Assembly: GCF_025340265.1 (NCBI RefSeq)
Contig: NZ_CP022708.1
Coordinates: 457,501-521,500 of the forward strand
Length of the DNA: 64,000 bases
Direction of reading: 5' to 3'
Origin: Novosphingobium sp. 9
GTDB taxonomy: Bacteria; Pseudomonadota; Alphaproteobacteria; Sphingomonadales; Sphingomonadaceae
Shown piece by piece: positions 44,693 to 54,006 of the stretch. The notes beneath the pieces were generated by a model that had not been told where the DNA came from, made no database searches, and saw nothing but the letters and a program-made list of their open reading frames with translations. The translations under genes were made by a program, and so were the position numbers. Every line of letters starts with the position of its first letter. The first letter of the stretch is position 1.

Positions 44693-47373
44693 TCAGAACT
44701 GCAACCGTGCGCCGATTTCGCCCATGCGGCCGATCGGAGACGCACCGTTCAGGAGATAGCCCGGCGAGGTGTAGGAGAGCGGCGGGTCCTTATCGAACAG
44801 GTTGTGGACATCGAACGTCAGCTGCAATTTCGACCCGTGCCAGCCTTGGGCGACGTCGACGGCAAGATGGAGGTCGAACGTGGTGTTCGCCTTCACCCGT
44901 TGGACCGGAACGACGGACACGTTGTTGAACGGCCCGGTGTAGTTGACGAAGACGTTGGCGGCCAGGTTGTTGCGCTGCCAGCCCAGCGTTCCGCGCAGAT
45001 ACCAGCGCGGATAGCCGATGCTGTCCTTGATGTTGTTCACGAAAGCCGAACCCGGCGCGGGCTGGGATTCGTTGGTGAGATAATACGTGCCGTCGATGCC
45101 TGCGTTGAACCGCCCGGCGTTTTCGGTCGGGATGGCATAGGCCACGCTGTAATCGAGGCCCGAGACGTTCTGGACGCCCAGATTGGAGCGGCGAAGGTCG
45201 ATGATCAGGTCGAGGTCGGCGGTCGGGATCACCGTTCCCCACAGCGCCGGTTCCTGCGCGATCGCGGCATCGACCTGTTCCTGTGTCGGGTTGAAGGTCA
45301 CGAAGCGGCTGGTGAGAGCCGGGTTGGTGAAGGCGCCGCCTGCAAGGCCCACGATGTTGGAATAGTGGATGTTGAAGTAGGTGCCCGAAACTTTCAGGCG
45401 CGGCGCGAAGGCTGGCGCGAAGTCGAAGCCCAGCGAGTAGGCGCGCGCCTTCTCGGGCTGGAGGTTGGCATTGCCGCCTGCCAGCAGCAGCACGTTGTAG
45501 CCTTCGTCCCGCACTTCGACGGGCGTGAAGAAGTTGGGCGCGTTGATGTTCGGCAGATACTGAGCGCGGCTGTCGGTGGAGTTCAGGTCAGCAATGCTGG
45601 GCGCGTGGAACGAGCGGGTGTAGTTGCCGCGCAGGGTCAGCCCGTCGACCGGGCTCCAGTCGATGCCGAACTTGGGGTTGGTGGTACCGCCGAAGTCGCT
45701 GTAATGGTCATAGCGGACCGAGGCGTTGAGCGTCAGCTTGCGCAGCAGCGGCAGGGCATTGTCTTCCCCGAAGATCGGCACGAGCAGTTCGCCGAACAGC
45801 GAGTTCACGTTGCGCTGGTCCACCCGGTTGATGATGTCGGGATCGACCGTGGTGCCGCTTTCCAGCGTGCCGTTGTAATGCTCCCAGCGGTGCTCGCCAC
45901 CGAACGCGACCTTCACGTCGCCGCCGGGCAGGTGGAACAGCGATCCGTTGATCGTCGCCACCGTCTGGAGCAGGCGATGCTTGGCGTAGGGGATGTTCAT
46001 CGCATTGAGGATGCCGTCCAGCGTCGACTGCGTGGTGCCGTTGCCGAAGGGATCGAAGGCCGTATCGGGATCGGTCGAGGCCAGCGCGGCGGCAAAGGCA
46101 TCCGAGTTCACGCCATAGGGCTGATCGACCTTGGAATAGCCGTGGCCGTAATTGACATAGGCCTTGGCCGACCAGTTCGACGAGATATCGATATCTGCGC
46201 CGCCGCTGGCGCTCCAGTACTTCACGATATTCGTATTGGCCTGATACTGGCCCAGTTCGCGAACGAGGCTGTACTGCACGATCTCGGACGTTGCACCGGC
46301 CACTGGCGACTGGAAGAACGGGTTGGCGTCGGTGATCGTGAACGTCCCGTTCGACTGGTTGCCGAGCGAGACCGCCTTCAGGCTGCCGAAAGTCGCATCG
46401 CCGAACAGGTGGACCGAATCCCCGATGTCCTGCCGGAAGTTGGCGACGGCAGACCACTTGTGCTGCGCCGGGATCAGGCTGGTGTTCCGTGAGCCATCGG
46501 TGCGCGCAATGCCGGAGACGAACGATGTGCCGTTCCAGTAGAAGTTCTGGCCATCGGCAATGACGTTGGGGGTGTCGGTATAGATCGTGCGGGCATCGGA
46601 GCCGCCGGGATAGGCGGAAAGATCGTCACGCACGTAACTGCGCTCGTAGCCCATCAGCGCCGAGTTGCTGAAGTACTGACCGGCGATCATGAACGAGCCG
46701 GTGCTCCAGGTCTTGCCCGCAACCGCACTGATCGTGCGCTGGGCATAGCCATCGGCAAGGCCGTAGTCCGCCTGAATGTCGAGGCCGTTCAGGTCCTTGC
46801 GAAGGATGACGTTGATGACGCCCGCCACCGCATCGGAGCCATAGGTGGACGAGGCACCATCGGTCAGCACTTCGACCCGCTCGATCGCGGCAAGCGGGAT
46901 CGAGGTAGGGTCGGAGGCTGTGCCCACCGAGCCAAGGCTGACCAGACGGTGGCCGTTGACGAGGCTCAGCGTCGCGCTGCCGGAAAGGCCGCGCAGTGAG
47001 GGCGGGTTCACCGGATTGGCGGAATCGCTGCCCACGCGCGGGTGGTGCCAAAGCTGCCCAATTGCGGGATTGTCGCCAGAAGGTCAGCGGTGTTCTGGAC
47101 GCCGGAATCGCGGATCTGCTGCTGATCGACCTGGATCAGGTGCGAGCCGACCGGTGCGGCACCCTTGATGCTGGTGCCGGTGACGATGATTTCCGGCCCC
47201 TGCGTCGGGTCGTTGGGTGCGGTTTGCGGATTGGCAGGTGGCGCCGCTGGATCGTCAGCCTGGGACTGGGCGTGCACGGCAGACGGGACGACAGCCAGAA
47301 GGCAGATTGCCAGCGCACTGTGGCTGCTCAGAACGCCGGACAGGCGGCGAATTCCTTTTACGGATGTATACAT
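44693..47373 (-). CDS. TonB-dependent receptor of the glycoside locus, frame broken near 47040-47042
   Basis: An outer-membrane receptor of about 893 residues. GGAGGGGAAACA precedes the ATG at 47373, and a signal peptide ends near AVHAQ. The plug has PEIIVTGTSIKGAAPVGSHL, DLLATIPQLGSFGTT, SLVNGHRLVSLG and AAIERVEVLTDGASSTYGSD, the style of sphingomonad/Xanthomonas carbohydrate-type receptors. The barrel ends in GRMGEIGARLQF with a C-terminal Phe. The frame breaks after FGTTR; one extra base in the G run at 47040-47042 gives T-T-P-R-V-G-S-D and one protein. It probably imports the glycoside handled by the flanking hydrolases. Confidence 0.87.
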
Positions 47374-47453
47374 TGTTTCCCCTCCATGTGGCGAGTTCGA
47401 TCGGGTCGACTGCTCTAATTTGGAAATGAAGTATTCTTTGATGTGTATTTTAA

Positions 47454-48986
47454 TTATTGTACTGATGTTCTTAGCGACGCCTTGTCGAGTTTTCCGGTAC
47501 TGTTTCTTGGCAGTTCAGATCGTGATATGATCCTGTCCGGTATCGCGTAGCGGCTGATCGTGCCGTTGCTGATGGCCGGTCTCAGAAGTTCGTGAATGCT
47601 TGCAAGCGTCGGCGGTGGGCGTTCCGGAACAGGCACGACGAACAGGACGGGCCGCTCGCCCCAGCGATCGTCGGGAATACCGACGACGGCCACTTCCACG
47701 ACATCCGGATGGCGTGCGCACAGGTCTTCCAGCGTCAGGGACGACACCCATTCGCCGCCGGTCTTGATGACGTCCTTGATGCGATCGACGATGGAGATCG
47801 CGCCATCGGCGTCGATACGGGCAAGGTCCTGCGTATGGAGCCAGCTATCGGCCCAAAGCGCTGCCGATGCAGTGCTATCGTCCCGATATCCTGCGGTGAG
47901 CCACGGCGCGCGCAGTTGCAGTTCGCCTGCCTGGTTGTCGTTTCCCGTGCGGGGGCAGCGCGCCCATACCAGCGGCACCGGGAAGCCCGCCCGCCCCAGC
48001 AAGGCAGGCGATCCGCTCCGGACGCTGCGCGACAGCGCGACGACCGGGCCGGTTTCCGACATGCCATAACCGCCGATGGCCACTATGCCGTGCCTGTGCG
48101 CCTCTATCCGCAAGGCTTCCGACAGGGCGCTGCCGCCAATGATGATCGTCCAGCGCAGAGGCCGTGCGTCGATCGTCCTGCAATCCAGCAGCATGCGCAG
48201 GATCGTCGGCACGCAGTGCGAGAACGTAACGCCTTCCTCGTGTTGCAGGCGGAGCAGTTCGTCGGGATCATAGCGTCCGGGATAGACCTGTTTGGCGCCC
48301 AGCATTGTCGCAAGGTACGGCATGCCCCAAGCGTGGACGTGGAACATCGGCGTCATCGGCATGTAGACATCGCTGCGCCGGAAGCCTTCGCCATCGGGCT
48401 GGTTGGCAAGCGTGCCCGCCATGGCAAGCGTGTGCAGCACCAGTTGCCGGTGGGTGAACGAGACTGCCTTGGGATCGCCGCTGGTGCCGCTGGTGTGGAA
48501 TGTGGTGGCGAGGGTATTCTCGTCGAGTTCGGGGAAGTCGAAATCCGTCGCGGCAGCGGCAAGGTGGTCTTCATAGTCCGCCATGGCGAACAGGCGGGGT
48601 GGCGTGGCTGACGACGATGCGAAGTCCTGCGCCAGTTCCCGGAAATCGGGGTGGTAGAGCAGCACTTGGGCGCAGCTCTGGCGCAGCGTGAAGGTGATCT
48701 GTGCCGGGGCAAGGCGCACGTTCACGGTCTGCAATATGGCGCCGATCATCGGGACGGCGAAATAGGCTTCGAGATAACGATGGCTGTCCCAGTCCATGAC
48801 GGCCACCGTCATGCCGGGTTTCACGCCCAGGTCGGTGAGCACATTGGCGAGTTGTCGAAGGCGCCTTGCGAACTGCGCGTATGTGAACCGCTTCCCGTCG
48901 CTGACGATTTCCTGTTCGGCGAATTGCGGCAGGTTTGCCAGAAGTTGCCCGATCAGCAGCGGATAGTCCGACGGTGCCCCGGTCAT
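47454..48986 (-). CDS. Fatty-acyl-CoA ligase, AlkK-like
   Basis: A 510-residue AMP-forming acyl-CoA ligase. The ATP-binding loop TFHTSGTSGDPKAVSFTHRQ, GGYGMSETGPVVALS and the C-terminal hinge DRIKDVIKTGGEWVSS are present, followed by PDVVEVAVVGIPDDRWGERP. The I-K-T/S-G-G-E-W-V/I-S-S block is typical of AlkK-type medium/long-chain acyl-CoA synthetases. The start at 48986 overlaps the serine hydrolase stop as ATGA. Activating an acid just released by an ester or amide hydrolase is the obvious role. The chain length or aromatic nature of the acid is not determined. Confidence 0.88.
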   Translation of the reverse strand: MTGAPSDYPLLIGQLLANLPQFAEQEIVSDGKRFTYAQFARRLRQLANVLTDLGVKPGMTVAVMDWDSHRYLEAYFAVPMIGAILQTVNVRLAPAQITFTLRQSCAQVLLYHPDFRELAQDFASSSATPPRLFAMADYEDHLAAAATDFDFPELDENTLATTFHTSGTSGDPKAVSFTHRQLVLHTLAMAGTLANQPDGEGFRRSDVYMPMTPMFHVHAWGMPYLATMLGAKQVYPGRYDPDELLRLQHEEGVTFSHCVPTILRMLLDCRTIDARPLRWTIIIGGSALSEALRIEAHRHGIVAIGGYGMSETGPVVALSRSVRSGSPALLGRAGFPVPLVWARCPRTGNDNQAGELQLRAPWLTAGYRDDSTASAALWADSWLHTQDLARIDADGAISIVDRIKDVIKTGGEWVSSLTLEDLCARHPDVVEVAVVGIPDDRWGERPVLFVVPVPERPPPTLASIHELLRPAISNGTISRYAIPDRIISRSELPRNSTGKLDKASLRTSVQ

Positions 48987-50446
48987 TGTCCGGCTCCCGC
49001 CGTCGGAGAGTGAGGAAGCGCTGCAAGGATCGGGCCGAACCACGGGTTCATGTCGAAGGGTACAGCGCCCGTCGTCCAGCCCATGCGCAGGATGACAGCC
49101 CGCCGCGAAGGTACGATCAGCAGGCTTTGCCCATTGTAGCCTTGCGGGGCGTAGCTGTCGGCAGGCAGGTCCGGAAACGTTCGTGCGCTGCGATCGGGCT
49201 TGAAGCCGTTCAGCCAGACCTGCGCGCCATAGTTCGCGCCCGGATCGGCCGGGGCCGGTTTGCGGACATAGTCCACCCACCACTCAGGCAGGATGTGGTG
49301 GCCGTTGATCTGCCCTTCGTCGAGGTACAACTGCCCCAGCCGTGCCCAGTCCCGCGGTGTTGCGTAGACATAGGAACTGCCGACCGGTGTGCCGGACTGA
49401 TCCTCCTCGAACACCACGCTGTTCACTCCAGCCGGTGCGAACAGGCGCGTCCGGGCAAAGTCCTGCATGGCAGCGCTGCCGCCCAGTGTGCGCTTGATGA
49501 TCGCCGAGACCACATTGCTGCTGCCCGAGGAATAGGACCACACGGTTCCGGGCGGATGGTCAAGCGGCAGGCTGGCGGTATAGCGGGCCATGTCGGGCTG
49601 CTCGAACAGCATGGTCACGGCGTCCTTGCCGGGCAGGTAGCTCTCATCGAAATGCAGGCCGCTGGACATGCGCAGCAATTGCGAGAGCGTGATGGCGCGA
49701 CGGGGATCGTCCTTGCCGGACCATTCGGGCAGCCCGGTCGGTGCATCGAGGCTGAGCCTGCCGTCCGCCACCAGCAGCCCGGCAAGGCTCGCCGTGACCG
49801 CCTTCGACATCGACCAGCCCAACTGGCGGGTGTCCCGCGTGAACCCCGGTGCATATCGTTCGGCAACGATCCGGCCATCGTAGACGACGATGACGGCTCT
49901 GGTACGGGATTCGTCTGCGTCGCCTTTTCCGCTCGGTGCGAACATGGCCGCCACGGCGCGATCCAGCGCTGCGCGATCGAGACCGGGGAGAGGCGCAGCC
50001 AGAGCAACCCGATCCCCGCGTGGCCAGAGCGCATGCGCGTCACGGTTCGATGCCGGGGCTGGCAGCGACCGGTTCGCCAGCTGCGAAGTGCCCGGCGTCA
50101 GCAGTGTGCAACCCAGCCCCCGACGATAGAGGGCGGTCCGCGATGTCCTCCCGCGTGTGACGGTCAGCGTTCCGGCTTTGCTATTGATCCGGTACTGCAT
50201 GCCCTTCAGGATCGGCAGCAGGGACTCCACGTCATCGCGGACGATCCCGGCAAGCGCGCGGCCTTCCACGAAGTGGGCCGAGCAGGCGAGCTTGGCGCCG
50301 ATCCCGGCAGCGACCGAGTCCACCTCTTGCGTTTGCGATGGCTGAGCCTGCGCGCTGCCGATGCACAGCAGCATGGCGAGGGAGAGCGATGCTGCGCGGC
50401 GGGGGGCGACCGGAACGTCATCACGCCACCTCCACATGCGCGACAT
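48983..50446 (-). CDS. Beta-lactamase-fold serine hydrolase, exported
   Basis: A 487-residue protein with a signal peptide (AASLSLAMLLCIGSAQAQ). The serine hydrolase (beta-lactamase/PBP-like) fold shows the S-x-x-K motif in LGWSMSKAVTASLAGLLVAD, the tyrosine motif in TVWSYSSGSSNVVSAIIKRT and conserved FAPAGVNSVVFEEDQSGTPV. It resembles 6-aminohexanoate-dimer hydrolases and esterases of class C fold rather than true beta-lactamases. Its start overlaps the GH35 stop by 26 bases and its stop overlaps the acyl-CoA ligase start, so hydrolysis of an ester or amide followed by CoA activation is a likely sequence. Confidence 0.85.
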   Translation of the reverse strand: MSRMWRWRDDVPVAPRRAASLSLAMLLCIGSAQAQPSQTQEVDSVAAGIGAKLACSAHFVEGRALAGIVRDDVESLLPILKGMQYRINSKAGTLTVTRGRTSRTALYRRGLGCTLLTPGTSQLANRSLPAPASNRDAHALWPRGDRVALAAPLPGLDRAALDRAVAAMFAPSGKGDADESRTRAVIVVYDGRIVAERYAPGFTRDTRQLGWSMSKAVTASLAGLLVADGRLSLDAPTGLPEWSGKDDPRRAITLSQLLRMSSGLHFDESYLPGKDAVTMLFEQPDMARYTASLPLDHPPGTVWSYSSGSSNVVSAIIKRTLGGSAAMQDFARTRLFAPAGVNSVVFEEDQSGTPVGSSYVYATPRDWARLGQLYLDEGQINGHHILPEWWVDYVRKPAPADPGANYGAQVWLNGFKPDRSARTFPDLPADSYAPQGYNGQSLLIVPSRRAVILRMGWTTGAVPFDMNPWFGPILAALPHSPTAGAGQ

Positions 50447-52823
50447 AGCGCGGGCTGAAGGTGAGCGAGGTCAGGGCAGCCCTGACGCCGACAGCGCGTT
50501 CCTCTGGCTTCAGGGTCATCGATCCGGCCAGCTTCACCGCATCGCCGCCGACCAGCACAGGCTCGACCCGGACCAGCAGTCCGGCGCCTGACAGCGCCGC
50601 CTGGAAACGGCGCAGCCCGACGGCCCAGGGGATGCCGTTGTTCATCGTATCGGCAACAAGGATGCCGGTTTGCGCATCGAAGATGCGGCAGACGTCGCCG
50701 GAATAGGCAATGTCGAGAAAGATCTCGTCCAGCCCGTCGAAGGCTGTGGCGGGCAGCTTCACGAGTGCGCGCTCGTCGCCGAGGCGCGCGATGTCGGCCG
50801 TGATGGAACGCGGACTGGCAGGGCTTGCAATATGGCCGAACACGCCGTCCTCAGCGCCGTTTGCCAGCGGCGGGAAAAACGAGGCTTCGAGCGCCTTGCC
50901 GTCCCGCGAAGCGATCGCGATCGTGTCGCCCGAACGCGTCACCATGGACGGGCTCAGCGCGAACAGCGGGGCATCCTGCGTGCCGAGATCGGCAAGGTTG
51001 CGCGCGTCGGTTTCGGTCAGCACCAGCAGCCGGATTGTAGAGCCCTTGGTGCTTCTGATCTTCACGACGGAGCCACGACCGGGTTGCACCGCGACCACAG
51101 CCGGGCCATCCGTCGCCTGCTTTATCCTGACGCGCGGCGATGGCTGGATCGCCGCCACGCCGTCGCGATCGAATACGAGTTCGGCAGGCAGCGATCCTAT
51201 CTGCGTGAAGACGTGCCATTGCTCCCCTTCGCAGACGAAGCGGCAGACCGGCTGGACGGTCGCTGAGCGCAGGACGACGCCCGCACCCAGATCGAGATTG
51301 ACCGGCCAGATCGCCATCGTGCCGCTGGGCAGGGGAAGTGTTCCCTCGTGAGGGATGCGCACCGCTCCGCGATCCGTATCAAGTTCAAGCACGAAGTCCG
51401 GCCGCGCAGGCAGCGGGTTCACATTGCCGTAGTTGCTGACGAACACGAAGCCGCGTCCATCCCCGATCCGCGCCTCGGCCCGGATGCCATCCTCTTCGGG
51501 TCTGGTGACGGGCTGCAAAGGCGAGCGCGGTTCGGCGCGTGCCAGATCGGCAGCGTAGTGGCGCAGGAACAGGTTGAACGGACGCGCGCGATAGAGGCTG
51601 TCGCGCCATTCGCCATATTCGCTGATAGGCGCCCAGAAATCGTAGGACACCAGCGGGAACATCGCGTTCTTGATGGTCCAGCCGCGATCGCCGTCGACGG
51701 GGTTCGAGCCGCCCCGGAACATGTAGTATCCCACCATCAGCGAACGCGAGGCGCCGAACAGCGTCATCGTTGAGGCATAGCCGGAATCGGCAGGTGGACG
51801 CGGGCGGAACGTGTCGCGCTGGGGCGATCCGTAGCCGATCTCGATGAAGCCGATCGGCACAGTGTCGTCGTATTCGCTGCCCTGTCGCTGGAACACGGTC
51901 AACTCGCTGTTCTGCGCGCCCGGAGGGCTGAGGTCCATGTACCCGCCGAACGTCGGCATCACCACTTCGGTGGGATAGGGGTCGTTCGCGCCCCAGGCCG
52001 TCACCGAATAGAATGGTGCGCGCAGCCCTGCCGTTACAGCCATCGCGTGCAGCTTGCGGTAGTGCTCGGTAAAGGCGGGGCCGGTCGGCCCGGTGTGCCC
52101 ATCTGCCGGGGCACCATAGAGGAACGGGCGGTTCCATTCTATCGGCGCGACCGAGAGTTCGTTTTCCAGCTGGACGATCGCGATCGGGCCACCATGCTCC
52201 CAGAGCAGGTCATGCACCTGAGCGCCCAGTTGCACATAGTATCGCGCCACAAGGTCCAGGTAGAGCGGCTCGTTGCTGCGTTCGGTGGTCGGCAAGCCGT
52301 AAAGCCAGACGGGAAGGCCGCCCAGCAGAAATTCCGCATTGGTGAACGGGCCGATGCGCAGCACCACCATCATGTCGTGCTTCGCGCAAAGGCTGAAGAA
52401 CGTGCGCAGATCGTTGCGGCCGGAAAAGTCGTATTCGCCGATGCGTCGTTCGATCTGGTTCCAGAAGATGTAGGACGAGACGGTGTTCAGCCCCGCCGCC
52501 TTCATCTGGACGATGGCAGGCTCCCATTCCTCGGGCGGAAGGCGCTGGGGGTGAACTTCGCCCGCAACGATGGTGAGGGGCGCGCCGTTGCGCTCAAGAT
52601 GGCAGGTGTTGGCGGATAGATCGCCGCGCGCGCCCTTGCCGCCCCAGTTGGCGACAGCGCCCCGCACTTCGGGGTGAAGGCCTGCCCCGCGCACCTCGAA
52701 GCGGATGTGCGATCCGGTCGCTCCGGCCTTTGCCGCAGGCGACGCGGCTTTCGACCAGCCCGGCCGCGAGAGCGCGGCAGCGCTGGCGGTCAGTCCCGCC
52801 AGTACGGTCCGACGCCGGATCAT
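50421..52823 (-). CDS. GH35 family beta-galactosidase, Tat-exported
   Basis: An 800-residue glycoside hydrolase family 35 enzyme. The ATG at 52823 opens a twin-arginine signal (IRRRTVLAGLTASAAALS); a GTG at 52886 would extend it. The barrel starts at TIVAGEVHPQRLPPEEWEPA and continues GLNTVSSYIFWNQIERRIGE. The acid/base is Glu222 in VQLENEL and the nucleophile Glu328 in IGFIEIGYGSP. Relatives have Q-V-E-N-E-Y-G, so the site is slightly divergent and the sugar specificity may differ from galactose. It is the first enzyme gene after the TetR regulator. Confidence 0.9.
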   Translation of the reverse strand: MIRRRTVLAGLTASAAALSRPGWSKAASPAAKAGATGSHIRFEVRGAGLHPEVRGAVANWGGKGARGDLSANTCHLERNGAPLTIVAGEVHPQRLPPEEWEPAIVQMKAAGLNTVSSYIFWNQIERRIGEYDFSGRNDLRTFFSLCAKHDMMVVLRIGPFTNAEFLLGGLPVWLYGLPTTERSNEPLYLDLVARYYVQLGAQVHDLLWEHGGPIAIVQLENELSVAPIEWNRPFLYGAPADGHTGPTGPAFTEHYRKLHAMAVTAGLRAPFYSVTAWGANDPYPTEVVMPTFGGYMDLSPPGAQNSELTVFQRQGSEYDDTVPIGFIEIGYGSPQRDTFRPRPPADSGYASTMTLFGASRSLMVGYYMFRGGSNPVDGDRGWTIKNAMFPLVSYDFWAPISEYGEWRDSLYRARPFNLFLRHYAADLARAEPRSPLQPVTRPEEDGIRAEARIGDGRGFVFVSNYGNVNPLPARPDFVLELDTDRGAVRIPHEGTLPLPSGTMAIWPVNLDLGAGVVLRSATVQPVCRFVCEGEQWHVFTQIGSLPAELVFDRDGVAAIQPSPRVRIKQATDGPAVVAVQPGRGSVVKIRSTKGSTIRLLVLTETDARNLADLGTQDAPLFALSPSMVTRSGDTIAIASRDGKALEASFFPPLANGAEDGVFGHIASPASPRSITADIARLGDERALVKLPATAFDGLDEIFLDIAYSGDVCRIFDAQTGILVADTMNNGIPWAVGLRRFQAALSGAGLLVRVEPVLVGGDAVKLAGSMTLKPEERAVGVRAALTSLTFSPRYVAHVEVA

Positions 52824-53043
52824 GCCGCGCAGCCTTCGGCCCTTCGCCTCTGCTCGCACAGGAGCCGAAGCGGCGCAGCAAGACACATCGATGGGAGATC
52901 CCCTCGAAACATCCTCTTCCCTTTCTTGTGGGGCGCGGCGCTTTTTCGCGCCGTCGTCCCCTTATCTTCTGAAAGGAAAGGTCTCTCTTTGTCCGCTCTG
53001 TGTCAATTAAATTTCTTCCTGAAAGAAGAAAGTTTTTAAGGCG

Positions 53044-53753
53044 CTATTTTTGCGCGTTTTTCTCGCCCCGATTGCATAGTGCCCGAATGCCCGCAGCGGC
53101 GAAAACCGGAATATGACCGGCGATGGCGTTGAAGTCGGAAGAGGACACGGCGCCTCCCGAGATCCGGTCGATTCGACCGGTTTCGCCCAGCGAGAACGTG
53201 AAGGCGCCGGTCAGGAAATGATAACCCAGTAGATCGCCTCGGGCGGGGCCTCCGGCATGACCCGGCGCATGTGATGGACCAGCGCCTTCGAGATATCGTC
53301 GAATACTTCCGACATCAGCGCATATTGCGCGCCCCTCGAACTGTTCACGTAGGCGACGATGGCAGCGTAGTTGCGATGTCCCTGACTGAGCTGCGCGGCC
53401 TCGAAGGCAGGGCGCACGAAAGCCTCGATCACCCCTTCCAGGGTTCCGGCATCGCCGAATTCGGCTTCGTAGTCCGCAAAGGCCTTGAAGCGCGCTTCGT
53501 TGACGGCGGGGCCGCGCCGCCGGAATACGGCTGCGAACAGCTGTTCCTTGTCACCGAAGTAGTAGCGCATCAGGGCGGCATCGATTCCGGCAACCGCCGC
53601 CACCCGTGCCAGCGTCGTGCCATTGTAGCCGTTGGCCGCGAATTCGGCCTCGGCGTGGTCGAGGATGAGAGTCATCGACTCTTCGCGGCGTTCGACATTG
53701 GGGCGGCGGGTCCTGGTCGACTTCTTTGGGGTTTTCTCGTCCATTATCTTCAT
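53044..53753 (-). CDS. TetR-family regulator, frame broken near 53225-53227
   Basis: A regulator of about 236 residues when one base is restored. The HTH spans about residues 25-65 (MTLILDHAEAEFAANGYNGT, TLARVAAVAGIDAALMRYYF, GDKEQLFAAVF). As given, the frame ends early after PEAIYWVIIS. Adding one base to the C run at 53225-53227 gives a normal TetR C-terminus (YHFLTGAFTFSLGETGRIDR, then IAGHIPVFAAAGIRAL) to a stop at 53044. It stands alone between GH35 and the siderophore receptor; being upstream of, and co-directional with, the glycoside locus, it is the natural candidate regulator. The start at 53753 or 53744 is uncertain. Confidence 0.82.
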
Positions 53754-53960
53754 CCCGCCATATCGACCGTTTGCCCATGTTGGGGGGCAGGTGTTGCCGG
53801 GTAGCATATTCGCGTTGCCGGATTGAAGGGGCCTGTGGGGTTATCGCCGTTCAGGGGCATAGTGAAAAGCGGTAGTCGCGGTATCGCTGGCCATGTCGGC
53901 GGCAGGGCGGCCGCGCCCGGATGGGCGAATACGTGCCAAGGGATCACTCTTAAAAATATT

Positions 53961-53979
53961 GCTATTCAGTATCAATAGC
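53961..53979. promoter_or_regulatory. Dyad in the siderophore receptor promoter (Fur-box candidate)
   Basis: GCTATT and AATAGC are perfect arms with a 7-base spacer, 27 bases before the receptor ATG at 54007. Read as a 9-1-9 dyad centred at 53967 (left arm ATTGCTATT), 7 of 9 positions pair. The A+T-rich site in front of a siderophore receptor fits an iron-responsive operator, though the match to the Fur consensus is only partial. Confidence 0.4.
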
Positions 53980-54006
53980 TATATTCGCCCATGAAAATCA
54001 CGAAAA

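Noticed and set aside
44603..46492. A 629-codon plus-strand frame opposite the second TonB receptor
   Set aside because: Shadow frame; the minus strand gives an unmistakable receptor with plug and barrel motifs.
53991..54006. An upstream ATG at 53991 as the start of the siderophore receptor
   Set aside because: It would keep one frame without a break, but the resulting N-terminus (MKITKNEGLHLGYAFLRYCF) is not a signal peptide, whereas the ATG at 54007 gives a proper one in the neighbouring frame.
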